A stretch of DNA of 14,133 nt from an uncultured Clostridiaceae bacterium (GCA_958417695.1 CATZDQ010000018.1:1-14133); one strand, 5' to 3'. Numbered from the stretch's first letter, positions 5,998 through 12,961 are shown. The notes: a model not told the origin generated them from the sequence alone. A program made the numbers and translations.

Positions 5998-6432
5998 CTA
6001 TATTTGTTTTACAAATGCTTTATCTCTATTCTCATCATATCCTAGTTTTTTGTATAATTCATGTGCATATTTTCTATGAAATCCACTAAATAACCATATT
6101 TTCTTTATATCTTCTTGTCTAGCTATTTCTTCGGCTCGTTTCATTAGTTTTGTTGCTATTCCCAATCTTCTATATTCTTCCATTATTGCCAAATCCCATA
6201 TTGTTGCTTCTTTTCCTGATGGCATTGTTAGAATATTCAGTGTTACTGTTCCTACTAACTTATCATTTATATAATATCCTAATACATGAATATTTTTACT
6301 GTTTTTAGATATTTTATATAATTTTTTCATTTTTTCATAACTTATATCGTTATTAAAAACGCTCTTCAATATTTCCTGTAATTTTTTTAAATCTTGTTCC
6401 TCTATTTTACTGACTATATTATCTCTTTCCAT
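5998..6432 (-). CDS. GNAT family N-acetyltransferase
   Basis: 144 residues, the usual length for a single GNAT domain that transfers an acetyl group from acetyl-CoA. The N-terminal helices (EEQDLKKLQEILKSVF) lead to a strand GYYINDKLVGTVTLNIL. Motif A follows: IWDLAIMEEYRRLGIATKLM, with the R-R-x-G-x-A pyrophosphate-binding loop at about 88-93. The end (YAHELYKKLGYDENRDKAFVKQI) is the typical Y-x-x-LGY terminal motif. The acceptor substrate is unknown. AGGAG precedes the ATG. It follows the Nudix gene by 13 bases, so the two are likely one transcript. Pairs of GNAT and Nudix genes are common in accessory DNA. Confidence 0.88.
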   Translation of the reverse strand: MERDNIVSKIEEQDLKKLQEILKSVFNNDISYEKMKKLYKISKNSKNIHVLGYYINDKLVGTVTLNILTMPSGKEATIWDLAIMEEYRRLGIATKLMKRAEEIARQEDIKKIWLFSGFHRKYAHELYKKLGYDENRDKAFVKQI

Positions 6433-6445
6433 TTTTACTCCTAAT

Positions 6446-6958
6446 TTAAATACTCATATTCTTACATACAATCTTATAAAGTTCTTTTGCCCCATTACTT
6501 AATTCATTTTCATCTACTTCACCAATTTTATATCTTTCATATCCTAAACACTTATTAGGTTCTTCAATTTTTAATTCTCCACTTTTTAAAGTTCCCTTAT
6601 ATACAATATAAATCCAAGTTTGCTCTTTGTTATATCTATCATCAAATGTTTTATTATAAGTTGCTGTAACAAATTCTCCTATTTCTATGTTTGCATCTGT
6701 TCCAATTTCTTCTATTATTTCTCTTTTTAATGCACTTCTATAATCAATATCATTTTCTTTAACTCTTCCACCTATTGTTTCTAATTTTAATCTTTCATCT
6801 CTACAGCCTAAACCTCTTCTTTGAAAAATTATTTTATTATCTTTATCAAAAGCATATACAATAACCACTACTTCATAATTATTTGAAATATTTTTATTAT
6901 CTGATAAAAATTCTTGTAATTCTTTCATATCTTTTACTTCTTCTATAAATAATTGCAT
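6446..6958 (-). CDS. Nudix hydrolase
   Basis: 170 residues. Nudix enzymes split X-diphosphate bonds in nucleotide derivatives with a divalent metal. The box reads GGRVKENDIDYRSALKREII then EEIG (about 73-96). The metal-binding REIIEE core is intact, but compared with the standard G-x5-E-x7-REUxEExGU pattern the outer Glu is Asp and the spacing is one residue longer. A strand VVVIVYAFDKDNKIIFQRRG comes first, and WIYIVYKG after. The substrate is not readable; the C-terminal half (LGYERYKIGEVDENEL) is like the IPP-isomerase/YfcD branch. AGAGGAC precedes the ATG. It is the first gene of a pair with the GNAT gene. Confidence 0.85.
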   Translation of the reverse strand: MQLFIEEVKDMKELQEFLSDNKNISNNYEVVVIVYAFDKDNKIIFQRRGLGCRDERLKLETIGGRVKENDIDYRSALKREIIEEIGTDANIEIGEFVTATYNKTFDDRYNKEQTWIYIVYKGTLKSGELKIEEPNKCLGYERYKIGEVDENELSNGAKELYKIVCKNMSI

Positions 6959-7003
6959 TTTGTCCTCTATAATGTTTACTTTGACAATATCTTACCATAA
7001 AAA

Positions 7004-7036
7004 GTCAAAAAAAGAAAGTCGTTTGTCAAAGACTTC
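7004..7036 (-). terminator. candidate terminator of the 50-residue ORF
   Basis: On the minus strand AAGTC (7031-7035) pairs with GACTT (7016-7020), with a mismatch and two more pairs inside. It is followed by TTTCTTTTTTT. The stem is short but the T run is good. It lies about 45 bases past the stop of the 7234-7082 ORF. Confidence 0.45.
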
Positions 7037-7081
7037 CTCCAATTTAAGTTTTATCTCCAAACATCTTATTTTCCTATATTA

Positions 7082-7234
7082 CTAATTTACCGCTCCGCAT
7101 ACCCTTTTGACTTCTATTGTTACCTTAATTTCATGATTTTCAATTCGTTTAACCTTATTTTTTCCTTTTATATCAAAACTAATAAAATCTTCAAAATCAG
7201 TAATTTGAGCTATTGTATCGTATCTTTTAGACAT
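7082..7234 (-). CDS. small ORF, 50 residues, unknown; possibly the end of a truncated gene
   Basis: The frame from ATG (7232-7234) to TAG (7082-7084) reads MSKRYDTIAQITDFEDFISF, then a basic segment (KGKNKVKRIENHEIK), then VTIEVKRVCGAVN. The composition looks coding. No ribosome binding site precedes this ATG, and the same frame stays open for about 28 further codons upstream (through KLCGVLFCAM) before a stop near 7319. It could therefore be a gene that lost its 5' part, or one using another start. I do not recognise the family. A terminator-like hairpin follows at 7004-7036. Confidence 0.45.
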   Translation of the reverse strand: MSKRYDTIAQITDFEDFISFDIKGKNKVKRIENHEIKVTIEVKRVCGAVN

Positions 7235-7641
7235 AGCACAGAATAATACTCCACATAGCTTGTAAATATAGATATGTCTACTACATATTACACTATCATT
7301 CTTAATTAATATTTTTTAATAAGCATACTAAGACAGAAAAATAATAAGTCAAAAAATATGGTACAAACTATATTTTTGAACTCATTTTCTTTTTTTATTA
7401 TTATCTAAATAAATTTTTGTTTTGCAGTTTTTGCTCTAAAAGCTCTATAAAATTGTATAAAACTCTATGAGGTTAGTATTTTATTCATATCATTATTTCA
7501 TTTTTTGTACCTTTTTAATTTTTCAAAAACATTTAATTATAAGTATTTTTTCAATATTTGTTATTATTTTTACACTATATTATATTTCACATAAGTTTTC
7601 AATTTCTTAGATTCATTTGTGGTAACTACTAGTTTTTTCAT
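7235..7641. other. gene-free AT-rich stretch
   Basis: About 400 bases with no convincing gene. It contains the upstream open part of the small ORF (to about 7318) and homopolymer-rich sequence. A weak repeat of CTCTAT occurs near 7435-7470. I see no tRNA, terminator or attachment-site duplication. It separates the accessory stretch from the HD hydrolase gene. Confidence 0.5.
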
Positions 7642-7669
7642 CTAATTATGTTATAATATACATAATTAG
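7642..7669 (+). promoter_or_regulatory. extended -10 promoter inside a perfect palindrome (candidate operator)
   Basis: CTAATTATG (7642-7650) and CATAATTAG (7661-7669) are perfect reverse complements around a 10-base centre that contains TATAAT (7652-7657), preceded by TGT as in extended -10 promoters. The right arm ends at the ribosome binding site (AGGAGG, 7667-7672). Transcription would start near 7664, inside the right arm, so the palindrome should act as DNA, not as an RNA hairpin. No good -35 is seen. Confidence 0.6.
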
Positions 7670-7682
7670 GAGGTTACTTTTT

Positions 7683-8330
7683 ATGGAATTACTGATTGAA
7701 AACACCCTTGCCTATGTAAAGGGCTTTTTTAAAAATGACTATAGTGGTCATGATTATTACCATACTTTACGTGTTTATCAGATGGCTAAAAGAATTGGAG
7801 AAATAGAAAAGGCAGATATGAAAATTGTTTTATTAGCAGCTTTATTGCATGATGTGGATGACTATAAATTAGTTGTTAATCCAATAGAGCCTTTTCACAA
7901 TGCAATTACTTTTCTAAAATCACAATCTATCATAGAAGAAGACATTTCAAAAATTTGTCATGCTATTTCTCAGGTATCTTTTAAAGGTAGCGATAGTGTT
8001 ACACCAGATACTTTAGAAGGACAAATTGTACAAGATGCTGATAGATTAGACGCACTTGGTGCTATTGCTATCGCACGAACCTTTGCTTATGGTGGTGCAC
8101 ATAATCGTCCTATCTATTTACCTGATTTAAATAGAAATACTTCTATTTCTAAAGAAGAATATCTAGACACTTCTAGACAAACTTCTTCTATCCATCATTT
8201 CTATGAAAAAGTACTTACTTTAAAAGACAGAATGAATACTAAAACAGCTAGAGAAATTGCTATACAGAGACATGCTTATGTAGAAAATTTTTTAGATGAA
8301 TTTTTGGACGAGTGGAATGGTCTAAGATAA
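7683..8330 (+). CDS. HD-domain phosphohydrolase, YpgQ/YedJ-like
   Basis: 215 residues. The HD superfamily metal ligands are all present: His23 (SGHDYYHTLRV; His28 also conserved), the His-Asp pair in AALLHDVDDYK (about 56-57), and a late Asp in QDADRLDALGAIAIARTFAYGG (about 118-121). This pattern and length match the YpgQ/YedJ group of small metal-dependent phosphohydrolases. For B. subtilis YpgQ a nucleoside-triphosphate pyrophosphohydrolase activity has been reported. I infer a nucleotide-housecleaning role, without evidence for the exact substrate. AGGAGG stands 10 bases before the ATG. It is a single-gene unit with its own palindromic promoter and a hairpin terminator shared with the convergent glycosidase gene. 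Confidence 0.88.
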   Translation: MELLIENTLAYVKGFFKNDYSGHDYYHTLRVYQMAKRIGEIEKADMKIVLLAALLHDVDDYKLVVNPIEPFHNAITFLKSQSIIEEDISKICHAISQVSFKGSDSVTPDTLEGQIVQDADRLDALGAIAIARTFAYGGAHNRPIYLPDLNRNTSISKEEYLDTSRQTSSIHHFYEKVLTLKDRMNTKTAREIAIQRHAYVENFLDEFLDEWNGLR

Positions 8331-8332
8331 GA

Positions 8333-8363
8333 AAACAGGATACAAATAAAATGTATCCTGTTT
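8333..8363. terminator. bidirectional terminator between convergent genes
   Basis: AAACAGGATACA (8333-8344) and TGTATCCTGTTT (8352-8363) form a perfect 12-base stem with a 7-base loop. A and T runs at the two ends serve both strands (TTTAATT on plus, TTTTC on minus). Its right arm overlaps the stop codon (8362-8364) of the minus-strand glycosidase gene. Confidence 0.85.
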
Positions 8364-9453
8364 AATTAGGTTGCTTTTCATTTATCAAATGATTAACAGC
8401 ATCCATTTGTTCATTAATTTCTTCTATATTTATGCCCTTTACCTCTTCATCACTTACTGCATATTTTTTCTTCATCTCTAGAATTCTTTGAACATGAACA
8501 TCTATATCTTCTATTTTAAGGCTTCCTTTTTTCACTTTTCTTTGAATATATTGGATAATTTCTTTAATTTCTCTATAGGAAAATCCCAACATAATTATAT
8601 CATTTCCCGCTTCAATTGCTTTCATAACTGCTTGTTTTTTAGAATAATGTAATTTCACTGCCCACATTTTCAAATCATCCGTAATTGTTAATCCATTATA
8701 CTGATAACGCTGTCTTAAGTTTTCTTCTACTACTTTTTTAGAAAGAGAAGCTGGATACTTAGTATCCATACATTTTACTAACAAATGCCCTATCATAATA
8801 GCATCTGCTCCTTCTTGAATCGCTTTTTCAAATGGTACCATATCTTGTTTTAACAATTCTTCTAAAGATACTTTTACCGTAGGTATTCTAAAGTGAGAAT
8901 CTTTTTGTGTGGTTCCATGTCCTGGAAAATGTTTAACTGCCGCTATTACTTTTTGCTCTTGCATTTGTTTCATAGCTTCTATACCATATATACATACCTC
9001 TTCTGGATTATCTGCATAACAACGATTACCTATCGGATGATTTTCCTCAAATCTTTTTATATCTAAAACTGGTGCATAATTCAAATCAATTCCTGTTTGT
9101 TTTAATATTTTTCCAATTAAGGCACTACTTCTTTTAATTAACTCTATATCCTTAGTACTGGCAATAGCAAAGGCATTTTTCATAGCATGGATTTCATCTG
9201 GCATACGATTTACCCTGCCGCCTTCTTGGTCAATACTGATAAAAATAGGGACTTTATTTACACGGTTTATCTCTTTTATCTGGTTAATAAGTGCTAACAT
9301 TTCTGTATAATTGTGATAATTTCTATAATATAAAATAATGCCACCTACTTTATAAGTCTGAATCATCTCTATTGTTCTTTTTGATATTTCATTTTCATCT
9401 AAACCTATCATAAACATTTGACCAATTTTTTCTTCCAAACTTAGATTATCCAT
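8362..9453 (-). CDS. nagZ: glycoside hydrolase family 3, beta-N-acetylhexosaminidase (NagZ-like)
   Basis: 363 residues, near the length of single-domain bacterial NagZ. It removes N-acetylglucosamine from muropeptides during cell-wall recycling. Signature segments are all present: FISIDQEGGRVNRM (about 71-84), the substrate-binding KHFPGHG (174-180), the catalytic Asp-His loop D185-S186-H187 (KDSHFRIP), and the nucleophile segment TITDDLKM with Asp259-Asp260. There is no signal peptide or extra C-terminal domain, so it should act in the cytoplasm, unlike the secreted B. subtilis enzyme. GGGAGA lies 5 bases before the ATG. It is a single gene ending in the shared terminator and is divergent from the DUF368/PopT gene. 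Confidence 0.9.
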   Translation of the reverse strand: MDNLSLEEKIGQMFMIGLDENEISKRTIEMIQTYKVGGIILYYRNYHNYTEMLALINQIKEINRVNKVPIFISIDQEGGRVNRMPDEIHAMKNAFAIASTKDIELIKRSSALIGKILKQTGIDLNYAPVLDIKRFEENHPIGNRCYADNPEEVCIYGIEAMKQMQEQKVIAAVKHFPGHGTTQKDSHFRIPTVKVSLEELLKQDMVPFEKAIQEGADAIMIGHLLVKCMDTKYPASLSKKVVEENLRQRYQYNGLTITDDLKMWAVKLHYSKKQAVMKAIEAGNDIIMLGFSYREIKEIIQYIQRKVKKGSLKIEDIDVHVQRILEMKKKYAVSDEEVKGINIEEINEQMDAVNHLINEKQPN

Positions 9454-9481
9454 ATGTTTCTCCCTTATATCTCTTTATCCT

Positions 9482-9511
9482 ATTTTAACACAATGGTCTA
9501 TTCAGATACAA
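9482..9511 (-). promoter_or_regulatory. candidate sigma-A promoter of the nagZ-like gene
   Basis: On the minus strand TTGTAT (9506-9511) is followed after 18 bases by TAAAAT (9482-9487), with TG one base before it as in extended -10 promoters. It lies about 30 bases before the start codon. Confidence 0.5.
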
Positions 9512-9527
9512 TACTTTTTCTTTTATC

Positions 9528-9575
9528 TTTCTATCTTTATTCATGAACTTTCTTTTTAATGAATAAAGATAGAAA
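9528..9575. repeat. perfect 17-base inverted repeat in the leader of the DUF368 gene
   Basis: The left arm TTTCTATCTTTATTCAT (9528-9544) and right arm ATGAATAAAGATAGAAA (9559-9575) are exact reverse complements around a 14-base T-rich loop. The stem ends 5 bases before the AGGTGTAAGG ribosome-binding region of the gene at 9592. There is no T run after it, so it is not a terminator for plus-strand transcripts. No clear plus-strand promoter is visible in front of it. Confidence 0.7.
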
Positions 9576-9591
9576 ATAGAGGTGTAAGGTT

Positions 9592-10401
9592 ATGAAATAT
9601 ATAAGGGATATCTTTAAAGGAATTGCCATAGGAGCAGGTGCTATTTTACCGGGTATTAGTAGTGGTGTCCTTTGTGTTATTTTTGGAATTTACGAAAAAT
9701 TAGTAAACAGCATTTTAGATATTTTCCATGATTTTAAAAGTCATCTTCGTTTTCTGTTACCTCTATTTATAGGAGGTATCTTAGGTGTTATTGCCTTTGG
9801 TAACCTTTTAAGTTACTTATTTGCTAGTTTTGAAGTTCCTACTAAATTTATCTTTATGGGACTTATACTTGGTAGTATTCCTGCTTTGTTCAACCAAGCT
9901 AATAAAAATAAAGGATTTCGTTTACACTACCTTTTTTATACATTTGTTGCCTTTGTTATTGGCATTTGGATGATTCAATTAGAAAACTATCTATCTCATA
10001 GTTTATTGCCTACTTCTACTAATTCTTTTATATATCTTATTCTTTCTGGTTTTAGTATGTCTATTGGTGTGGTTGTTCCAGGAGTAAGTAGTAGTGTTAT
10101 TTTAATGTGTCTTGGTATTTATGACGTCTATCTACATGCTATCTCTTCTTTAGACTTTTCTATTTTAATACCTATGGGAATTGGATTAGTGACTGGCTGT
10201 CTATTATTTTTATTTATCATTCGCTATTTATTAAAACATTATTATTGCCAGACTTTTTACACCATTATTGGCTTTGTGTTAGGGTCTATTTTAATACTAT
10301 TTCCTGGTTTTACTTTTGACTTTTTACATATAGCTAGTTTCATTGGTTTTATTCTTGCATTCTTATTGGCTAATTTTCTAGAAAATCATTCTAACCAATA
10401 G
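9592..10401 (+). CDS. popT: DUF368 membrane protein, PopT-type undecaprenyl-phosphate transporter
   Basis: 269 residues, almost entirely hydrophobic, with about eight membrane segments. Two inverted-repeat halves are visible by their matching motifs: GAILPGISSGVLCVIFGIYE at about 15-34 and GVVVPGVSSSVILMCLGIYD at about 159-178 (Pro20 and Pro163). This PG(I/V)SSG/S signature marks the DUF368 family. Members of it (PopT) were shown in other bacteria to return undecaprenyl phosphate across the membrane for reuse in peptidoglycan and other envelope polymers. The start is supported by AGGTGTAAGG just upstream. A 17-base hairpin occupies the leader and a strong terminator follows. It stands back to back with the nagZ-like gene, another cell-wall recycling function. 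Confidence 0.9.
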   Translation: MKYIRDIFKGIAIGAGAILPGISSGVLCVIFGIYEKLVNSILDIFHDFKSHLRFLLPLFIGGILGVIAFGNLLSYLFASFEVPTKFIFMGLILGSIPALFNQANKNKGFRLHYLFYTFVAFVIGIWMIQLENYLSHSLLPTSTNSFIYLILSGFSMSIGVVVPGVSSSVILMCLGIYDVYLHAISSLDFSILIPMGIGLVTGCLLFLFIIRYLLKHYYCQTFYTIIGFVLGSILILFPGFTFDFLHIASFIGFILAFLLANFLENHSNQ

Positions 10402-10405
10402 TAGA

Positions 10406-10438
10406 AAACAGATAGACTAATTAACTGCCTATCTGTTT
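10406..10438. terminator. rho-independent terminator between the DUF368 and trhP genes
   Basis: AAACAGATAG (10406-10415) and CTATCTGTTT (10429-10438) form a perfect 10-base stem with a 13-base loop, followed on the plus strand by ATATTTTTTTATTTTTTT. The T run is strong for the plus-strand gene. On the minus strand the tail is weaker (TCTACT), but it lies 9 bases past the convergent gene's stop and may serve it too. Confidence 0.85.
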
Positions 10439-10446
10439 ATATTTTT

Positions 10447-11676
10447 TTATTTTTTTCTTCTTAAAATCCAGTTTGTCTCTACTGGTATTGGTAATATCAT
10501 TTTTACCTTTTGTTCTGCTTTTCCAGGATTTACTTGGTCTATTTCCTCATTTGTTTCAATATCCCACAACTTTTCAATTGTAAATTGTTTTGGCTCTATT
10601 TGATTTGGAATTAATATTTCTAAGATATCGCCTACTTTCAATTTATTTTTAATTTCAATAATTGTTTTGTCTTCTTCATTTCCAACCACTTTTCCACCAA
10701 ATTCATAATCTGGATTATATTGTTTTCCTTCATACTCTTGAATATCTTGGTTATTTCTATCTTCAAAATAAAATGTCGTTAAACTTCTCGTTTTTGTTTT
10801 CTCTAATTCTCTTTTATAGGCTGCTATATCATAGTGTTCTGGATTATTACAATAATCATCAATAGCATGACGATAAGTATTTACTACAGAGGCTAAATAA
10901 TATTCCGTTTTTAATCTTCCTTCTATTTTTAAACTATCGATTCCCATTTCTATAATCTGCGGTATCTGTTCTATTAAACATAAATCTTTAGAAGAGAAGA
11001 TATAGGTTCCTTTTTCATCATGCTCTACTGGCATTAAATTCCCTGGTTTATTGGTCTCTTCTACATATACATTATAAGCCCATCTGCAACTTTGTACACA
11101 ATCTCCTAAATTGGCACTTCTACCAGATAAGAAGTCACTTAAAAAGCATCTTCCTGAATAGCCAAAGCATAAAGCTCCATGAATAAACATTTCTACTTCT
11201 AAGTCTTCTGGTTTATTCTCCATTAATTCTTTTATTTGCGCTTTACTCATTTCTCTTCCTAAAATCACTCTCTTAGCACCATTGTGGTACCAAAAATTAG
11301 CAGAATGGTAACTAATCGTATTGGCTTGTGTGCTAATGTGGATTGGCGTATGCGGAGCATATTGTTTAACTATTTCTACAACCCCGCCATCTGCTACAAT
11401 GATGCCATCTACTTTTAAATCGTCTAAAATTTGTGCTTGCTTTTTTATCTCTTCATAGTTTTCATCCCATGCATAAATATTAATGGCTGCATATACTTTT
11501 TTACCAATACTATGGGCATAGGTTATGGTATCTGCTAAATGATTATCTTGCATAGCTGACCTAGATCTTAAAGATAAACTAGGTGTTCCTGCATAGACAG
11601 CATCTGCTCCATATAAAAATGCGATTTTTGCTTTTTCAAAAGAACCTGCTGGCGCTAATAATTCTGGTTTCTTCAT
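10447..11676 (-). CDS. trhP: U32 family protein, tRNA wobble-uridine 5-hydroxylation enzyme (TrhP-like)
   Basis: 409 residues. The N-terminal half is a TIM-barrel-like U32 domain beginning PELLAPAGSFEKAKIAFLYG. The U32 signature is seen at 162-180: EMFIHGALCFGYSGRCFLS. Cys170, Cys177, Cys193 and Cys197 are the likely iron-sulfur ligands. The C-terminal part (about 330-409) is a small beta domain (VGDILEILIPNQIEPKQFTIEKLWD). The family was long called peptidase U32. TrhP members use prephenate to make 5-hydroxyuridine at position 34 of tRNA. The trmR gene, which methylates that product, lies 670 bases away on the same strand, which supports this role over a protease. AGAGAGG precedes the ATG. 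B. subtilis has two such genes side by side; only one is seen here. Confidence 0.88.
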   Translation of the reverse strand: MKKPELLAPAGSFEKAKIAFLYGADAVYAGTPSLSLRSRSAMQDNHLADTITYAHSIGKKVYAAINIYAWDENYEEIKKQAQILDDLKVDGIIVADGGVVEIVKQYAPHTPIHISTQANTISYHSANFWYHNGAKRVILGREMSKAQIKELMENKPEDLEVEMFIHGALCFGYSGRCFLSDFLSGRSANLGDCVQSCRWAYNVYVEETNKPGNLMPVEHDEKGTYIFSSKDLCLIEQIPQIIEMGIDSLKIEGRLKTEYYLASVVNTYRHAIDDYCNNPEHYDIAAYKRELEKTKTRSLTTFYFEDRNNQDIQEYEGKQYNPDYEFGGKVVGNEEDKTIIEIKNKLKVGDILEILIPNQIEPKQFTIEKLWDIETNEEIDQVNPGKAEQKVKMILPIPVETNWILRRKK

Positions 11677-11710
11677 ATTCTATTACCTCTCTTTTCTAAT
11701 ATCGTTTTCT

Positions 11711-11719
11711 ATTATATCA
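11711..11719 (-). promoter_or_regulatory. extended -10 promoter of trhP
   Basis: On the minus strand TGATATAAT (11711-11719) gives a perfect TATAAT preceded by TGA, the extended -10 pattern. It lies 35 bases before the start codon. No good -35 is seen. Transcription of trhP is therefore likely independent of trmR. Confidence 0.6.
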
Positions 11720-11848
11720 CATTTCTTTCTATTTTTCATCCTTCTTTTTATTTTATATATTTATCTTTGTTCTTTACAAATATTGTATTTTCTTAATTTT
11801 ATATTCATTTTTATCACTTTGGTAACATTTTTCTTCTATCGTCATTTA

Positions 11849-11871
11849 ACTATTATAATATAGATAATAGT
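11849..11871 (+). promoter_or_regulatory. -10 box and inverted repeat before the XRE gene (candidate self-operator)
   Basis: ACTATTAT (11849-11856) and ATAATAGT (11864-11871) are exact reverse complements with a 7-base spacer. A perfect TATAAT (11854-11859) straddles the left arm. The pair lies about 26 bases before the start codon of a gene for an XRE-type DNA-binding protein, as expected for autorepression. The -35 is not clear. The AT-rich context makes chance palindromes more likely. Confidence 0.5.
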
Positions 11872-11896
11872 GAATTCTGTTTAAATGGAGGGAAAA

Positions 11897-12304
11897 ATGC
11901 AAGACATCTTTATAAAAAGATTAGAAACATTAATGGAAGAAAAGGATATGTCTCAAATTGAGCTCGCTAGTAAGGTTGGCACGACCAATGTAACTATTTC
12001 TAGATACTTAAGTGGTGAAAGAATTCCACGTTTAGAAATTGTTGCTAAAATTGCAGAAGTTTTTCATACATCTGTAGATTACTTAGTTGGACTAACTTCT
12101 CATAGAAATGCTTCTCCAGCACGTTCACATGCTCATGCTGATAATGCAGATATGCGAGAAATTCAAAAAAAGTTAGAATCTTTAGGTTCTCTAAATGCTA
12201 AAAAAAGATTAACACCTTCTCAATTAGCACTTATTAAAGAATTGTTAGATAATAACAAGGATTTCATTAATGAATTAAAAGAAGAAAAAGATATCATCGC
12301 TTAA
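11897..12304 (+). CDS. XRE/Cro-type helix-turn-helix transcription regulator
   Basis: 135 residues. An HTH_3 (Cro/C1-type) domain occupies about 4-66: FIKRLETLMEEKDMSQIELA, then SKVGTTNVTISRYLSGERIP with the recognition helix near 29-38, then LEIVAKIAEVFHTSVDYLVG. A His-rich hinge (SHAHADNAD) follows, then a charged helical C-terminus (KRLTPSQLALIKELL...KDFINELKEE), perhaps for dimerisation. I chose ATG 11897 because GGAGGG lies 5 bases before it. An ATG at 11885 in the same frame would overlap that ribosome binding site and has none of its own. The gene sits against the direction of trhP and trmR, between them. It could control itself through the inverted repeat at 11849-11871. Other targets are unknown. 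Confidence 0.85.
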   Translation: MQDIFIKRLETLMEEKDMSQIELASKVGTTNVTISRYLSGERIPRLEIVAKIAEVFHTSVDYLVGLTSHRNASPARSHAHADNADMREIQKKLESLGSLNAKKRLTPSQLALIKELLDNNKDFINELKEEKDIIA

Positions 12305-12324
12305 ACAAGTGATGATATTTTTTT
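12286..12324. terminator. bidirectional terminator between the XRE and trmR genes
   Basis: ATATCATCGC (12291-12300) and GTGATGATAT (12309-12318) pair with one G-U, and A/T runs extend the stem on both sides (AAAAAG on the left, TTTTTT on the right). The left arm lies inside the last codons of the XRE gene. Reading the minus strand, the stem is followed by CTTTTTC, so it can also end trmR transcripts. Confidence 0.85.
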
Positions 12325-12343
12325 AATAAATCTATTTCTTCTC

Positions 12344-12934
12344 TTATCCTTTTCTTTTAGAAATTGCTAAACCGTCTCCTACTTCTAAAATTTTTGTTTC
12401 CAAATCAGGATTTTGTGTTACTTCACTTATATATTCACGTAAATTTCTAACTGCTGTACGTTGCTTATGCTTATTATAATCTCCCATAACGTATCCTTTA
12501 TATAACACATTATCTGCTAAAATGACCCCTTGTGGTGCTAACATACGTAAAGCTTCCTTTAAAAAGAATGGATATTTTCCCTTTTCCGCATCAATAAATA
12601 CCATATCGTAATTTTCTTGCATTGTTGGTAAAATCTCCACAGCATCTCCTTCCCAAATATGAATTCTATCTTTTACACCTACTCTTTGTATATTCTCTTT
12701 AGCCTCTTCAATTCTCTCTTTTTCTCTTTCAATGGTATCAATCCACCCATCTTCTTGTAGATATTTAGAAAAACACATAGCAGAATAGCCAACTGCTGTT
12801 CCAATTTCTAAAATCTTTTTTGGCTTTATTTGGCTTAATATATCTGCTACTACTTCTAGTGTATCATCCATAATAATGGGAATATGCTCTTGTAATGCTT
12901 TTTGCTTAATTTTCTCTAATTCTTCTATATCCAT
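12344..12934 (-). CDS. trmR: tRNA 5-hydroxyuridine methyltransferase, TrmR (YrrM-like)
   Basis: 196 residues. Class I methyltransferase of the O-methyltransferase/COMT-like family. The SAM-binding motif ILEIGTAVGYSA is at 41-52, an acidic residue at Glu69 (DTIERE) follows, then GDAVEILP. Metal ligands are likely Asp115 (FIDAEKGKY) and Asp141-Asn142 (ADNVLYKG). TrmR of B. subtilis methylates 5-hydroxyuridine to 5-methoxyuridine at wobble position 34 of several tRNAs. The nearby trhP gene would supply the hydroxylated substrate, which supports this role over a small-molecule catechol methyltransferase. AAGGAG precedes the ATG. It lies 132 bases downstream of typA on the same strand, with a hairpin between. 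Confidence 0.88.
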   Translation of the reverse strand: MDIEELEKIKQKALQEHIPIIMDDTLEVVADILSQIKPKKILEIGTAVGYSAMCFSKYLQEDGWIDTIEREKERIEEAKENIQRVGVKDRIHIWEGDAVEILPTMQENYDMVFIDAEKGKYPFFLKEALRMLAPQGVILADNVLYKGYVMGDYNKHKQRTAVRNLREYISEVTQNPDLETKILEVGDGLAISKRKG

Positions 12935-12961
12935 ACTCTTTTCTCCTTATTGATAGGAAAA

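Noticed and set aside
7430..7475. Sequence resembling a Cas9-type repeat (TTTTAGAGC on the minus strand)
   Set aside because: Only a short AT-rich match, no repeated units with spacers, and no cas genes nearby.
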